This document shows, piece after piece, positions 29,233 to 37,991 of a stretch of 44,304 nucleotides of DNA; the first letter of the stretch is position 1; each line of letters starts with the position of its first letter. A model generated the notes under the pieces. It worked only from the letters and a program-made list of their open reading frames with translations, had not been told where the DNA came from and did no database searches. Position numbers and translations under genes: made by a program. The DNA lies in NCBI GenBank assembly GCA_946414095.1, contig CAMKNB010000011.1, positions 1-44,304 on the forward strand, written 5' to 3'. Source of the DNA: an uncultured Mycoplasmatota bacterium (GTDB lineage: Bacteria; Bacillota_I; Bacilli_A; RF39; UBA660).

Positions 29233-30498
29233 TTAATTCATATCAAAATTAATATCTTCTTTACTTAACTTTACTTTGTAAAATTCATTTATTTTATAAT
29301 TACCTTTTAATTTTATTGGTATATAATTATCTGTAAATCCATAAAAGTAACCATCTTTTTCTTCTTCAACTAGTACTTCCACTTCTTCGCCTATAAAACT
29401 GCCATAATATTTTTGTTCTAGTTTATTTGAAAGAGCAATTAATGCATGAACTCTTTCTTTTTTTATATTACCTGGTATTTTATCTTTCATACGAGAAGCA
29501 ACTGTACCATTTCTATCTGAATATGGAAATACATGTATTTTTGAAAATCCTACTTTTTCACAAAAAGCAAGTGTTTCATTAAAATCTTCATCACTCTCTC
29601 CTGGGAATCCAACGATTACATCAGTTGATAAAGCTATTCTAGGTCTTATACTTTTTATTTCTCTCACTTTATCCATAAAATATTTTGTATCATATCTTCT
29701 ATTCATAGCTTTTAATACTTTATCACTTCCTGCTTGAAGTGGAATATGTAAATGAGATACAAATGTATTATTATTTTTTAGTATATTCATCATTCCTTCA
29801 TCTAATTCAACTATTTCAACTGATGAAAGTCTAATTCTTTTTATTAATTTATTTTCTGATATTTTATTTATTAAATCTGAGAGTCTTTTACCATCACTAT
29901 TATATTGTCCTGTATGAATACCTGATAATACTATTTCTTTGTGATCTGAAAGAGCTAAGTCATTAATTTCCATAATACATTTATTAAAGTCTTTACTTCT
30001 AACTCTGCCTCTTACATATGGTATTATACAAAAACTACAAAAATTATTGCATCCATCTTCAATTTTAATAAATGCTCGATGATGATGAACATATTTTTTT
30101 ATTTCCATATCTTCAAATGGTAGTTCTTCCATTTCATCAAATTCAACTATTCTTTTTTTATTTTTAAAGTATTCATCTAAATATTTAATAATTTTACTTT
30201 TATATCTATTCCCAAGAATGATATCTGCATCTATTAACTCTTCTATATTATCTTTTTTAAATTGACAAAAACACCCCATAGCTACTACTACTGCATGAGG
30301 ATTAGTTTTTTTAATATTATTTATTACTTGTTTACTTTTATTATCTGCTGTATTAGTTACTGTGCAAGTATTAACAATGCATATGTCTGCATTATCTTCT
30401 ACTTCTTCATAATTACTAGATAAAAGTAAGTTCCTTACAAACTCACTTTCATACGCATTAACTTTACAACCTAATGTTTTAATTAAAAATGTTTTCAT
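29233..30498 (-). CDS. mtaB: tRNA threonylcarbamoyladenosine methylthiotransferase
   Basis: 421 residues with the three-domain layout of the methylthiotransferases. UPF0004 domain cysteines occur in TLGCKVNAYESE, VNTCTVTN and MGCFCQ; the radical-SAM triad is DGCNNFCSFCIIPYVRGRVRS; a TRAM domain closes the chain (EVEVLVEEEKDGYFYG). The YGCxxN/TLGCKVNAYES start marks the MtaB (YqeV) branch rather than MiaB or RimO. It adds a methylthio group to t6A37 of tRNAs reading ANN codons. The ATG lies 20 bases inside the end of the upstream gene. Confidence 0.92.
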   Translation of the reverse strand: MKTFLIKTLGCKVNAYESEFVRNLLLSSNYEEVEDNADICIVNTCTVTNTADNKSKQVINNIKKTNPHAVVVAMGCFCQFKKDNIEELIDADIILGNRYKSKIIKYLDEYFKNKKRIVEFDEMEELPFEDMEIKKYVHHHRAFIKIEDGCNNFCSFCIIPYVRGRVRSKDFNKCIMEINDLALSDHKEIVLSGIHTGQYNSDGKRLSDLINKISENKLIKRIRLSSVEIVELDEGMMNILKNNNTFVSHLHIPLQAGSDKVLKAMNRRYDTKYFMDKVREIKSIRPRIALSTDVIVGFPGESDEDFNETLAFCEKVGFSKIHVFPYSDRNGTVASRMKDKIPGNIKKERVHALIALSNKLEQKYYGSFIGEEVEVLVEEEKDGYFYGFTDNYIPIKLKGNYKINEFYKVKLSKEDINFDMN

Positions 30499-31150
30499 TT
30501 AACGATATTCTAAATTCTTTAAGTATTTTTAAGAATTCTTCTTCCTCCAAATAATTTTCTGTTCCTGTAACCTCTTTTTGTTCTACTTCTATTTTATTTA
30601 CTTTTGGAGCATCTTTACTAACTTTTTCTTCCTTGTAAGAAAGAGATATATTTGATGCATTTTTAAGTAGTTGTTCATAACTAATTATTGCTTTCTTTTC
30701 TTGTTCTTCTTCATATTTGGCTATTGCAACTTGATTGTCATTAGTACCAAGTGCTTCTTTTCTCTCTTTTGTACGTTTTTCTAATTCTTCTGCTGAAATA
30801 ACTGCATTCTCTTCTTCTTGATATTCATAGTCATCTATAACGTTATTATATGTTTTTACATTTTTAACATCTATTTGTTTAATAAGTGGTCTATCTTCAT
30901 CAATTACTTCTTCTTTTGTTGTTGCCATCAAATCTTCAAGTTCAGAAAGTAAATTATTACTATTATCTTCTATAACAGGAGATTCTTTAGTTTCTCTTTC
31001 TTCTTCATAACTTAATAGTTCGTTATATTCACCACGTGATTTTATTAGTGCAAGTATTAAAACTATTAAAATCGCCAATGTTAAAATTAAGAATATTATA
31101 AAATAATCTCCGGTAACAAAAGCATCTATTACTTTATCAATATTATTCAT
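30479..31150 (-). CDS. Single-helix membrane protein with long acidic cytoplasmic tail, unknown function
   Basis: 223 residues from ATG 31150 (GTG 31159 is an alternative, closer to AAGGGA). One helix at about 15-38 (YFIIFLILTLAILIVLILA), then some 180 residues rich in Glu and Lys, probably helical and disordered, in the cytoplasm. No enzyme motif. It overlaps rsmE by 8-17 bases at its start and mtaB by 20 bases at its end, so the three are one translational unit. The architecture recalls small division or RNA-degradosome anchor proteins, but no homology is evident. Confidence 0.7.
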   Translation of the reverse strand: MNNIDKVIDAFVTGDYFIIFLILTLAILIVLILALIKSRGEYNELLSYEEERETKESPVIEDNSNNLLSELEDLMATTKEEVIDEDRPLIKQIDVKNVKTYNNVIDDYEYQEEENAVISAEELEKRTKERKEALGTNDNQVAIAKYEEEQEKKAIISYEQLLKNASNISLSYKEEKVSKDAPKVNKIEVEQKEVTGTENYLEEEEFLKILKEFRISLNENIFN

Positions 31151-31862
31151 ATTTTTCACTTTCCCTTAAATATTTAACTATGGAAGCAATCATTAAAGGC
31201 ACTGTTTCAGTTCTCAAAACATCATCTCCTAATGACGTTTTAGTAAAACCTTTTTCCTCAATTAAAACTTCTTCATTACTACTTAAACCACCTTCTGGTC
31301 CAAATACTAAGTTTATTGTACCTCCACAATTTTTTCTTGTTAATACTTTACAAATACTATTTACATTGCTTTTGTCAAGAGAACACAATATATTTACATT
31401 TTCTAGACTTTTTATATTTTTAACATCTATTATTTTTTCAAGCGTTGGTTTATGAATCCTATATGATTGTTCTGATGCTTCTTTAATTATCTTATTCCAT
31501 CTTAGTAATTTCTTTTCATAGTCTTTTTTAGGAAGTTTATATTTGCAATGTTCATATTCTACTACAATAAACTCAGTTATTCCAAGTTCAGTTCCATGTT
31601 TAAATATATAACTCATCTTCTCTTCACTTAATAATGGAACATAAACAACAAATCTTCCATAGTCTTCACTATCTTTAAAAACATCTAATATATTAGCGGA
31701 TAACAAGTCATTATTAAGCGTACATATATAACTTTTATTATCATAAACTACTATTACTTTATCATTTGTTTTCATTCTCATCACATTTTTAATGTGATTT
31801 AAATCATCAATATTTAATAATAATTTATCATTATCTTTTTCTTTAGCAAAATATTGTTGCAT
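31143..31862 (-). CDS. rsmE: 16S rRNA (uracil1498-N3)-methyltransferase
   Basis: 239 residues. N-terminal PUA-like domain (HIKNVMRMKTNDKV) and C-terminal SPOUT knot with FGPEGGLSSNEE and SLGDDVLRTETVPL, the SAM-binding loops of RsmE. It methylates U1498 of 16S rRNA. Together with mtaB and the Smr protein it makes a small RNA-modification and quality-control cluster. Confidence 0.94.
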   Translation of the reverse strand: MQQYFAKEKDNDKLLLNIDDLNHIKNVMRMKTNDKVIVVYDNKSYICTLNNDLLSANILDVFKDSEDYGRFVVYVPLLSEEKMSYIFKHGTELGITEFIVVEYEHCKYKLPKKDYEKKLLRWNKIIKEASEQSYRIHKPTLEKIIDVKNIKSLENVNILCSLDKSNVNSICKVLTRKNCGGTINLVFGPEGGLSSNEEVLIEEKGFTKTSLGDDVLRTETVPLMIASIVKYLRESEKYE

Positions 31863-31871
31863 TTTAACTCC

Positions 31872-32135
31872 TTATTTAAGTATTATTATTGTTTCTCCAT
31901 CATTATAATTGTTTGTTTTAAATTCTAAAACTCTTCTATCGCTTTTTAAATATTCATGAGTTGCATTTTTTAATATACCTGTTCCTTTTCCATGAACAAT
32001 AATTATCTTTTTTTCATTTATTCTTAAATTTTCATCAATAAACATTTTTGTCATTGCAATCGCACCTGTTCTATCATAACCATGAAGATCTAAGTGTGGA
32101 AGATTATATAAAAATGGATCAATAAAACTTTTCAT
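31872..32135 (-). CDS. Stand-alone Smr domain protein
   Basis: 87 residues, all of it an Smr domain: LPHLDLHGYDRTGAI (LDxHG motif) and IIIVHGKGTGILKN (HGxGxG motif). In MutS2 and related proteins this domain is a nuclease and helps rescue collided ribosomes; stand-alone versions exist across Firmicutes. Nine bases separate it from rsmE and GAGGG lies in front of ATG 32135. The family is certain, the target is not. Confidence 0.88.
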   Translation of the reverse strand: MKSFIDPFLYNLPHLDLHGYDRTGAIAMTKMFIDENLRINEKKIIIVHGKGTGILKNATHEYLKSDRRVLEFKTNNYNDGETIIILK

Positions 32136-32215
32136 ACTTTTTCCCTCTTTGATAATTTATTATAATTAAAATAGAAATAAAACTCAATAATATCAGTGAT
32201 ACTTTATGTAAAGTA

Positions 32216-33352
32216 TTATAATCTCATTTTTAATGTAGGACCACTTTCTAATTTATCTTCACAATAGGATATAGTCTCTTTGTTTATTGCTTGTTTTTCT
32301 CTTTCTTTTCTCCTTCTTTCTAATGATTCTTCTTCTTTTTTTGATGTATGATATAAATCAAGTTTTTCCTTCATAAGTTCATATTCTAATTCAAAGATTT
32401 TTTCTTTTATACTATTCTCATCATATTTATCACATAATTCTTCATAATCTTCCCCAAGATTATGAAGATCAGTTTTAAGATTTAAACTAATTCCCTTTTT
32501 AAATAATGAATATTGCATATTTTTTAAAAGTTTTAAATTAACTTGTCCAATTGTTATACCTAATGCAACACATGCAAGACCAATTGGAACAGCTCCTGTT
32601 GCTAAAAGACCTGTAGCAATTGTTCCTAATATTGGTGCTAATGCATAAGTTATTGTAGCAAAAACTTTTCTTAATGACCTTTCATCCATGCTACTATAAC
32701 TATACATATTTTTAAGTTTATCATTTACATAATCAATAGCAACTCTTTTATCTAGTAATCTTTTATTCTTCTCTATTTCAGCTTCTAATGAATATATTTT
32801 TTTACTTATATCTCTTGAACTTATGTTTATATATCCATTAGATTCATCGTCTAACACAGGAGTTTTAACTTCAATATTAAAAGAATATCTCTGATTTTGA
32901 AGTAATCTAGTAAATTCTTTATCTAGTTCTATTCTTTTCTTTAGTATTTCTTCTTCAATTTCTTTTTCAACTATTAAATCATTTATACTTTCTTCTTCAG
33001 TTGGATAATCTTTATACCATAATTTCTTCTTAAGACTTTTAAATTTTACAAAAAGTAATAAATTTGGTAAAGGAATTGATAAAAATATATTTCTAAAAAA
33101 AGTAAATGCAGTTATACCACCTTTAGTCAAAACACTTAATGCTATACTACCAAGCGTAGCACACATGCTTATTATCAAATAACAATCAAACATATTCTTC
33201 TTAGTAATTCTACTTGCATTATCTATAGTTTCTTTTATTTTTTGTATTTTTTCTTTTTTATCTTCTATATCTTTATTTAAACTAATTATTTCTTTATCAA
33301 ATACATAATCTTTTTCTTTTATTATATTTGTAAATTCTCCATCTTCCAACAT
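32216..33352 (-). CDS. Membrane protein with coiled coils, unknown function
   Basis: 378 residues. A coiled coil at about 15-45 (SLNKDIEDKKEKIQKIKETI), two hydrophobic segments at 54-72 and 82-102, a second charged helix (115-150), a central polar part, another pair of helices at about 232-270 (glycine/alanine-rich), and a long C-terminal coiled coil of Glu/Lys repeats. GGGGG sits at the right distance from ATG 33352. Not recognised. It lies alone between the Smr gene and rplT with no shared promoter evident. Confidence 0.65.
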   Translation of the reverse strand: MLEDGEFTNIIKEKDYVFDKEIISLNKDIEDKKEKIQKIKETIDNASRITKKNMFDCYLIISMCATLGSIALSVLTKGGITAFTFFRNIFLSIPLPNLLLFVKFKSLKKKLWYKDYPTEEESINDLIVEKEIEEEILKKRIELDKEFTRLLQNQRYSFNIEVKTPVLDDESNGYINISSRDISKKIYSLEAEIEKNKRLLDKRVAIDYVNDKLKNMYSYSSMDERSLRKVFATITYALAPILGTIATGLLATGAVPIGLACVALGITIGQVNLKLLKNMQYSLFKKGISLNLKTDLHNLGEDYEELCDKYDENSIKEKIFELEYELMKEKLDLYHTSKKEEESLERRRKEREKQAINKETISYCEDKLESGPTLKMRL

Positions 33353-33392
33353 AGTATTCCCCCAAATTAGGGTATATTATATCATAAAACAT

Positions 33393-33419
33393 AAAAAAAG
33401 AGAAGTAAATTACTTCTCT
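33393..33419 (-). terminator. infC-rpmI-rplT terminator
   Basis: Nine-bp perfect stem AGAGAAGTA / TACTTCTCT overlapping the rplT stop codon, followed by T7 on the minus strand. Confidence 0.88.
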
Positions 33420-33937
33420 AGAGATGCAACTAAATCAGCTTTTTTCATACCAGTTGTATCAATATTCTTTTCTGCACATAAATCTTTTAATTCAGCAACT
33501 GTTAATTTAGAATAATCAGTTTTTTTAGAAACTGTTTTTTCAACTTTCTTTTCAACTTCTTTTGCTTCTTTAACAGTTTTTCCTTCTAAAGCATCTTTAG
33601 CCATTTTAACTAATTTTGTAAATTCTTCTGGTGCGAATATAGCAAGTTCACTTAACATTTTTCTATTGATTTCAACATTAGCTTTTTTAAGACCATTAAT
33701 GAATTTAGAATAAACTATATCATTATTTCTACAAGCAGCATTGATTCTTGCAATCCATAACTTTCTAAAGTCATTTGCTCTTTTCTTTCTATCATTGAAA
33801 CTATAAGCTCCACTATGGAATAATTGTTCTTGAGCTGTCTTATATAATCTATGCTTACTTCCAAAATATCCTTTAGCTCTTTTTAAAACTTTTCTTCTTC
33901 TATTTTTAGAAACTACTCCACCTTTAACTCTTGTCAT
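33410..33937 (-). CDS. rplT: Ribosomal protein L20 with SAP-like C-terminal extension
   Basis: 175 residues, against about 118 for ordinary L20. Residues 1-118 are normal L20 ([43 protein letters not shown]). A Lys/Glu/Val linker ([17 protein letters not shown]) follows, then about 35 residues ([32 protein letters not shown]) of the SAP or Rho-N helix-extended-helix type, which binds nucleic acid. No stop or frameshift separates the two. L20 organises 23S rRNA early in assembly and represses its own operon. The extension may bind RNA; that is inference. Confidence 0.93.
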   Translation of the reverse strand: MTRVKGGVVSKNRRRKVLKRAKGYFGSKHRLYKTAQEQLFHSGAYSFNDRKKRANDFRKLWIARINAACRNNDIVYSKFINGLKKANVEINRKMLSELAIFAPEEFTKLVKMAKDALEGKTVKEAKEVEKKVEKTVSKKTDYSKLTVAELKDLCAEKNIDTTGMKKADLVASLEK

Positions 33938-33951
33938 CCTGTCTTACCCCC

Positions 33952-34143
33952 TTATCCTAATAGTCCTTTGTATCTTCTAGCATCTCCGCTACTAAGTACA
34001 GAACCCTTTCTTGCTTTTCTATTGAAGTCTGTTGGCTTCTTTCCACTATTGTGGTTTGCTCCTACATGTCCAATTTTTGTTGAACCAGAATTTCTTACTT
34101 TAATTTTTTTGCTGATTCCACCATGTGATTTCATCTTTGGCAT
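33952..34143 (-). CDS. rpmI: Ribosomal protein L35
   Basis: 63 residues, the normal size. MPKMKSHGGISKKIKV and the basic RKARKGSVLSSGDARRYKGL identify L35. A good ribosome site (GAGGAGG) lies in front of the ATG, 15 bases after infC; rplT follows after 14 bases. Confidence 0.96.
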   Translation of the reverse strand: MPKMKSHGGISKKIKVRNSGSTKIGHVGANHNSGKKPTDFNRKARKGSVLSSGDARRYKGLLG

Positions 34144-34158
34144 AATTTTTTTCCTCCT

Positions 34159-34683
34159 CTACTTTTTTGGTGTTAAAAATAACTGCATACTTCTACCTTC
34201 CATTTTAGGCATAGATTCAATTTCAGAAACATCATTTAATTTTTCTGCAAATCTCATGATAACATCACGCCCAAGTTCAGGGTGTGCAAGTTGTCTTCCT
34301 TTAAATCTTACTGTAACCTTAATTTTGTGGCCTTTTTCTAAATAAGCTTTTGCATTTCTTAATTTAGTTTCAAAATCTCCAACATCTATAGCGACACTTA
34401 GTCTGTATTCTTTTGTTTCAAGATTTTGTTCTCTTTGCTTTTTCTTAGCTTCCTTTATTTGTTTTTGTTTTTCATAACGATATTTGTTATAATCAATTAT
34501 TTTACAAACAGGATTTTTAGGATCACTATTTAAAAGTACCAAATCAAGTCCTGCATACTTAGATAATGTTAAGGCATCATTAATGTTTTTGATACCCATT
34601 TTTTCTCCATTGGGTCCAATTACCATCACAGAAGGAATTGTTATTTGTTCATTTACTAGAACTTCATTATTTTGCTTAGCTAT
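34159..34683 (-). CDS. infC: Translation initiation factor IF-3, probable AUA start
   Basis: 174 residues. NNEVLVNEQIT starts the N-domain, and NYNKYRYEKQKQIKEAKKK-type linker and VTVRFKGRQLAHPELG of the C-domain are standard. The only ATG upstream (34698) is fused to the ribosome site: ATGGAGGTGCTCAAAATA. With GGAGG as the Shine-Dalgarno, the codon at the right distance is ATA at 34683, giving IAKQNNEVL, the N-terminus aligned with other IF-3 proteins. Rare AUU/AUA-type starts are known for infC and let IF-3 limit its own synthesis. The ATG 34698 start (five more residues) cannot be excluded. Operon with rpmI and rplT. Confidence 0.93.
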   Translation of the reverse strand: MAKQNNEVLVNEQITIPSVMVIGPNGEKMGIKNINDALTLSKYAGLDLVLLNSDPKNPVCKIIDYNKYRYEKQKQIKEAKKKQREQNLETKEYRLSVAIDVGDFETKLRNAKAYLEKGHKIKVTVRFKGRQLAHPELGRDVIMRFAEKLNDVSEIESMPKMEGRSMQLFLTPKK

Positions 34684-34707
34684 TTTGAGCACCTCCATAT
34701 TATAATT

Positions 34708-34854
34708 AAAAAAGTGGACATGAGTCCACTTTAAAAACTTTTTATTAAATAAATAAGCTTTTTTACCAATGTATTTTTACATCTGGTGAAGAGTGGATCT
34801 CTTTCTTTCTTTTTCAACATCTAAGATTATATATAAATTATATTCTTTTGTCAA
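34708..34854 (-). promoter_or_regulatory. infC promoter and L20-type leader attenuator
   Basis: Perfect promoter TTGACA (34849-34854), 17 bp, TATAAT (34826-34831) on the minus strand. The leader of about 110 nt has a hairpin ACCA-ATGTA / TACAT-TGGT with one bulged G, a plausible L20 site, and ends in a terminator: AAAGTGGAC / GTCCACTTT (34711-34732) with T6, just before the infC ribosome site. TCCACT further upstream could pair with AGTGGA of the terminator as an antiterminator. This matches the L20 leader logic of Firmicutes: excess L20 would favour termination. Confidence 0.75.
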
Positions 34855-34864
34855 GACTTTTTAA

Positions 34865-36088
34865 CTAGAAAAAGCAACTAGTATCATAATCAAATAGGCT
34901 TCCAATCCAATGAACTAAGTATGGAAGTAAGAATATACATAATAATACTATTGCCATTAGTACTAATTTTTTTTCTGCCTTCTTAAGCCCATCTGCATCT
35001 TTTGACATAACTGCTGGAATTAATGTAATCATCCCATTTACTATAGCAACTATTGCTCCAATTATTTGTATTGCCTTTATTCCAACTCTGACAATTGCTG
35101 TTAAATTCTTACCTAGAATATCTTGGCAAGTCATTGAATTCACACCAAATCCCATATCTGGTTCTTTTGGCTTTTTGCCTCTATAATCTTCAACAGCATT
35201 TTTATCTGTTGTTTCATAATTTTCAAAATTACTAATTTGATCTGCTTCACTACAGCTGTTAACATATGGAAGTATTGTTGTAAATTCAAAATCCTTTTTT
35301 ATTACTCCTATTCCAGAAACAGGGACATCTTTCTTTTGAACAACTACCCAATATTCATTTCCTTTATCAGTAACAGATACATTTGTTAATTCACCCATAC
35401 ATTGACTTGATGAAAATTGTTTTACTTCTGGAATATATTTTCCACCAGTCTTTTTGTATTGAATTCTTATACAAGTTGTAGCAGACGCTGTCTCTTTGCT
35501 AGTTAATATTTGTGTTTTAGTACCACATTCTTCAGTTGTAGTATATGTACTACTATTTCCACCACTTGATTGTTTTACAGCAGAAGATGCAGCTTTACTA
35601 TTTCTAATAGTTAACCAAATCCAATAATCAGTAGTACTATAATTAGTTGTTTCACCAATATTATTTGCAGTATAACTATCAAACCACCCTGCTTCAGGGC
35701 ATGAATAACCATTTCCATTATTTGATATTGCTTTAATGTTGTCTCTTGTAACTCTTACTTTTAAATGTACTTTCCTACATATAGCAGCAACATCTACAGT
35801 ACTTTGAGATATTTGTCTAATCTCTAATGCATTACCACTACTACCATTCCAAAAACTACCATTGTAAACTGATTTTCTATCTTTACCATAAGTGATTTTT
35901 AAATCAGACGTAAGTCCACTACTATTATTTATATCAAAACTCATATAAAAATTAGTATCTGACTTATCAGCACCACTTGCAAGACATCCATCATACATAG
36001 GAAAACTATATTCACATGTTGTTGCATTAACTTTTATACAAAATAAAAATATGCATGTAATAAATATCAATAAAAATCTCTTCTTCAT
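34865..36088 (-). CDS. Secreted cysteine-rich protein with VirB2/TrbC-like C-terminus (paralogue 2)
   Basis: 407 residues from ATG 36088, which begins a signal peptide (KKRFLLIFITCIFLFCIKVNA). The mature part holds about a dozen cysteines and is rich in Ser/Thr/Asn (for example TTCEYSFPMYDGCLASG). The last 95 residues, from GFGVNSMTCQDILG, carry two helices joined by a short basic loop (MSKDADGLKKAEKK), as in VirB2/TrbC pilin-like proteins, ending DTSCFF. This C-terminus is about 70 % identical to that of the next gene upstream; the N-terminal parts differ. Own promoter TTGTCT-17-TATAAT (36104-36132). Function unknown; surface assembly is a guess. Confidence 0.72.
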   Translation of the reverse strand: MKKRFLLIFITCIFLFCIKVNATTCEYSFPMYDGCLASGADKSDTNFYMSFDINNSSGLTSDLKITYGKDRKSVYNGSFWNGSSGNALEIRQISQSTVDVAAICRKVHLKVRVTRDNIKAISNNGNGYSCPEAGWFDSYTANNIGETTNYSTTDYWIWLTIRNSKAASSAVKQSSGGNSSTYTTTEECGTKTQILTSKETASATTCIRIQYKKTGGKYIPEVKQFSSSQCMGELTNVSVTDKGNEYWVVVQKKDVPVSGIGVIKKDFEFTTILPYVNSCSEADQISNFENYETTDKNAVEDYRGKKPKEPDMGFGVNSMTCQDILGKNLTAIVRVGIKAIQIIGAIVAIVNGMITLIPAVMSKDADGLKKAEKKLVLMAIVLLCIFLLPYLVHWIGSLFDYDTSCFF

Positions 36089-36103
36089 ATAAATCACATG
36101 CAT

Positions 36104-36132
36104 ATTATACTATAATTTTTTAAATTAGACAA
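36104..36132 (-). promoter_or_regulatory. Promoter of paralogue 2
   Basis: TTGTCT (36127-36132), 17-bp spacer, TATAAT (36104-36109) on the minus strand. The -35 box lies within the last codons of the upstream paralogue, so the second gene can be expressed separately. The leader would be about 10 nt and has no good ribosome site. Confidence 0.55.
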
Positions 36133-37931
36133 CTAATATCGTAGCCAAGTATGTTTCCTATCCATCTAACTAGATATGGTAATAAGAATATACATAGTAA
36201 TATTATTGCCATTGTTACTAATGTCTTTTGAGCTTTCTTTAGTCCTTCAGCATCTTTTGCCATTACAGCAGGAATTAATGTTATCATTCCTTTTACTATT
36301 GCAAGTATTGCTCCAATTATTTGTATTGTTCTTATTCCAGTATGAACTAGTTTTGTTAGATTTGGTCCTAATATTTGAGTACAAGTCATACTTTCTTGCC
36401 CAAAACCAAACTCAGATATTGTTGGTTTTTTGCCACCATTAAGAACTCTTTCAAATATTTCTTCTCTTAATTCTTTGTTTTCTTCTATTTCTTGTTTTAT
36501 TGTTTCATCAGCGGCATCATCACTTGCTTTTAACAACTCTTGTTCTGTAATTAACCTTGCTAAATCATTACCAGCCATACATACTTTTTGTTCATCGCTT
36601 AGTCCGGCAGCTGTATATGCATTATTTAAACAAGTTCTACATGCTAAATCAGTTGTTGTTCCAATACATTGAAGTTTTGGAACATTTTCTTGTAGTGAGC
36701 ATGAACTTCCATTTTTAGGTGCTTCCATCCATTGGTATGTACATCCTTGACTAGATTGTCCACAACAATAACATTTTGCATTTGTACTGTCTGATTGTGT
36801 TCTAACATTTGAAAGTCCACAACCATTTTTACATTTGTCTCCTAAGTTTGACTCTATTTTTTGTTTTTGAGTTGATGTAATATTGCATATTTCATATTGA
36901 CATGTCTTTGTTTTTGCTTTAATTGCTTCATTTATTTGTTCTTCAGCACTTTTCTTTGTAACTTCATTTATCAAACCAGCACTCCATAAAACTCTATAAT
37001 CATTATTGTTTTTTAAGTTTTGATAATATTCTACAAAGTCTTCGCTATATTGAGACATTTCTTCTATTTTAGAAGGACATTTCTTTTTATTAATTGTATC
37101 TAGAACTCCATTTAATAATTCTTGTGCTTTATCTTTTCCGTCTACATCTTCTACTGTACATCCTGGTCTTGCAACATATGTTTCTCTTCCCCAAAATGAT
37201 ATAGTTCCTATATTAAAATCATTTTCATTTTCTGAAAAAATATATTTATTCTTAAGAGTTGTATACCATCTTGTATTAGCTGTATATCCAAATACTTTTG
37301 GACAATCGCCATTATCCACTGCAGTCCAATCATTTAGTGTGGCGGCCTGTTCATGAATTGAAAACTCACGAAGTATCTGAGATTTTCCACTATAAGTCTC
37401 TGTTTTACTACATCCACAACTATCAAAAGAATATGATGCCCAATCGCATGAACAAAGTTTAGAACCTTGTGATGGTACAATAAAAGAGTCTTCAACATCA
37501 CAATCACCATATATTATTTCAAACAAAAAATATGTGCCTTTACTAAGATTAGATGAATCTTCTGTTTTTACATATCTATAACAACCAGCAAATACTGCAT
37601 TGCCATTCCCATCAAATGCTTGATAACCTCTGGTTAATGGAATGTCTTTTGGAAAAAAGAATGTTGCTGCGCCTAAATCTGGATTTGCCCATCCTTCACT
37701 ACCTTCTATATGCTTATAATTAAGTGATATACTTTTTGTATATACATCTTTATTTTTATCATAAATACAGCCTTTTATTGTTTTATTTTCATCACAATAA
37801 TCTTCTATTGCTTGCTTTTGCTTTGATACTTGCTCTTGTGAATCTGGATCTAAACTATTATCTGCTTTAATATATAAACAAGGAGTTATTATTAGTAAAA
37901 AAACAAGTATTATATTAAGTATTTTTTTCAC
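36120..37931 (-). CDS. Secreted cysteine-rich protein with VirB2/TrbC-like C-terminus (paralogue 1)
   Basis: 603 residues from a GTG start at 37931 behind AGGTGA. Signal peptide at 1-23 (KKILNIILVFLLIITPCLYI). The mature part is very rich in cysteine, with clusters such as KLCSCDWASYSFDSCGCS, KCYCCGQSSQGC and ACRTCLNN, so it is probably disulphide-bonded or metal-binding outside the cell. The C-terminal 95 residues (GFGQESMTCTQILG to DISCLI) form two membrane helices with a KDAEGLKKAQK loop, nearly the same as in the following gene. VirB2/TrbC-type pilins have this layout, but those are short; here the helices anchor a large ectodomain. Function unknown. Confidence 0.72.
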   Translation of the reverse strand: MKKILNIILVFLLIITPCLYIKADNSLDPDSQEQVSKQKQAIEDYCDENKTIKGCIYDKNKDVYTKSISLNYKHIEGSEGWANPDLGAATFFFPKDIPLTRGYQAFDGNGNAVFAGCYRYVKTEDSSNLSKGTYFLFEIIYGDCDVEDSFIVPSQGSKLCSCDWASYSFDSCGCSKTETYSGKSQILREFSIHEQAATLNDWTAVDNGDCPKVFGYTANTRWYTTLKNKYIFSENENDFNIGTISFWGRETYVARPGCTVEDVDGKDKAQELLNGVLDTINKKKCPSKIEEMSQYSEDFVEYYQNLKNNNDYRVLWSAGLINEVTKKSAEEQINEAIKAKTKTCQYEICNITSTQKQKIESNLGDKCKNGCGLSNVRTQSDSTNAKCYCCGQSSQGCTYQWMEAPKNGSSCSLQENVPKLQCIGTTTDLACRTCLNNAYTAAGLSDEQKVCMAGNDLARLITEQELLKASDDAADETIKQEIEENKELREEIFERVLNGGKKPTISEFGFGQESMTCTQILGPNLTKLVHTGIRTIQIIGAILAIVKGMITLIPAVMAKDAEGLKKAQKTLVTMAIILLCIFLLPYLVRWIGNILGYDISCLI

Positions 37932-37959
37932 ACTATCACCTACTATAATTAGTATAACA

Positions 37960-37991
37960 TAAAAAGGATAAAAGTTAAGCCTTTTATCCTT
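37960..37991 (-). terminator. Terminator of the ABC-2 exporter operon
   Basis: Perfect 11-bp stem AAGGATAAAAG / CTTTTATCCTT with a 6-nt loop, T3-5 on the minus strand, overlapping the stop region at 37990. A TATACT -10 box for the cysteine-rich gene follows. Confidence 0.8.
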
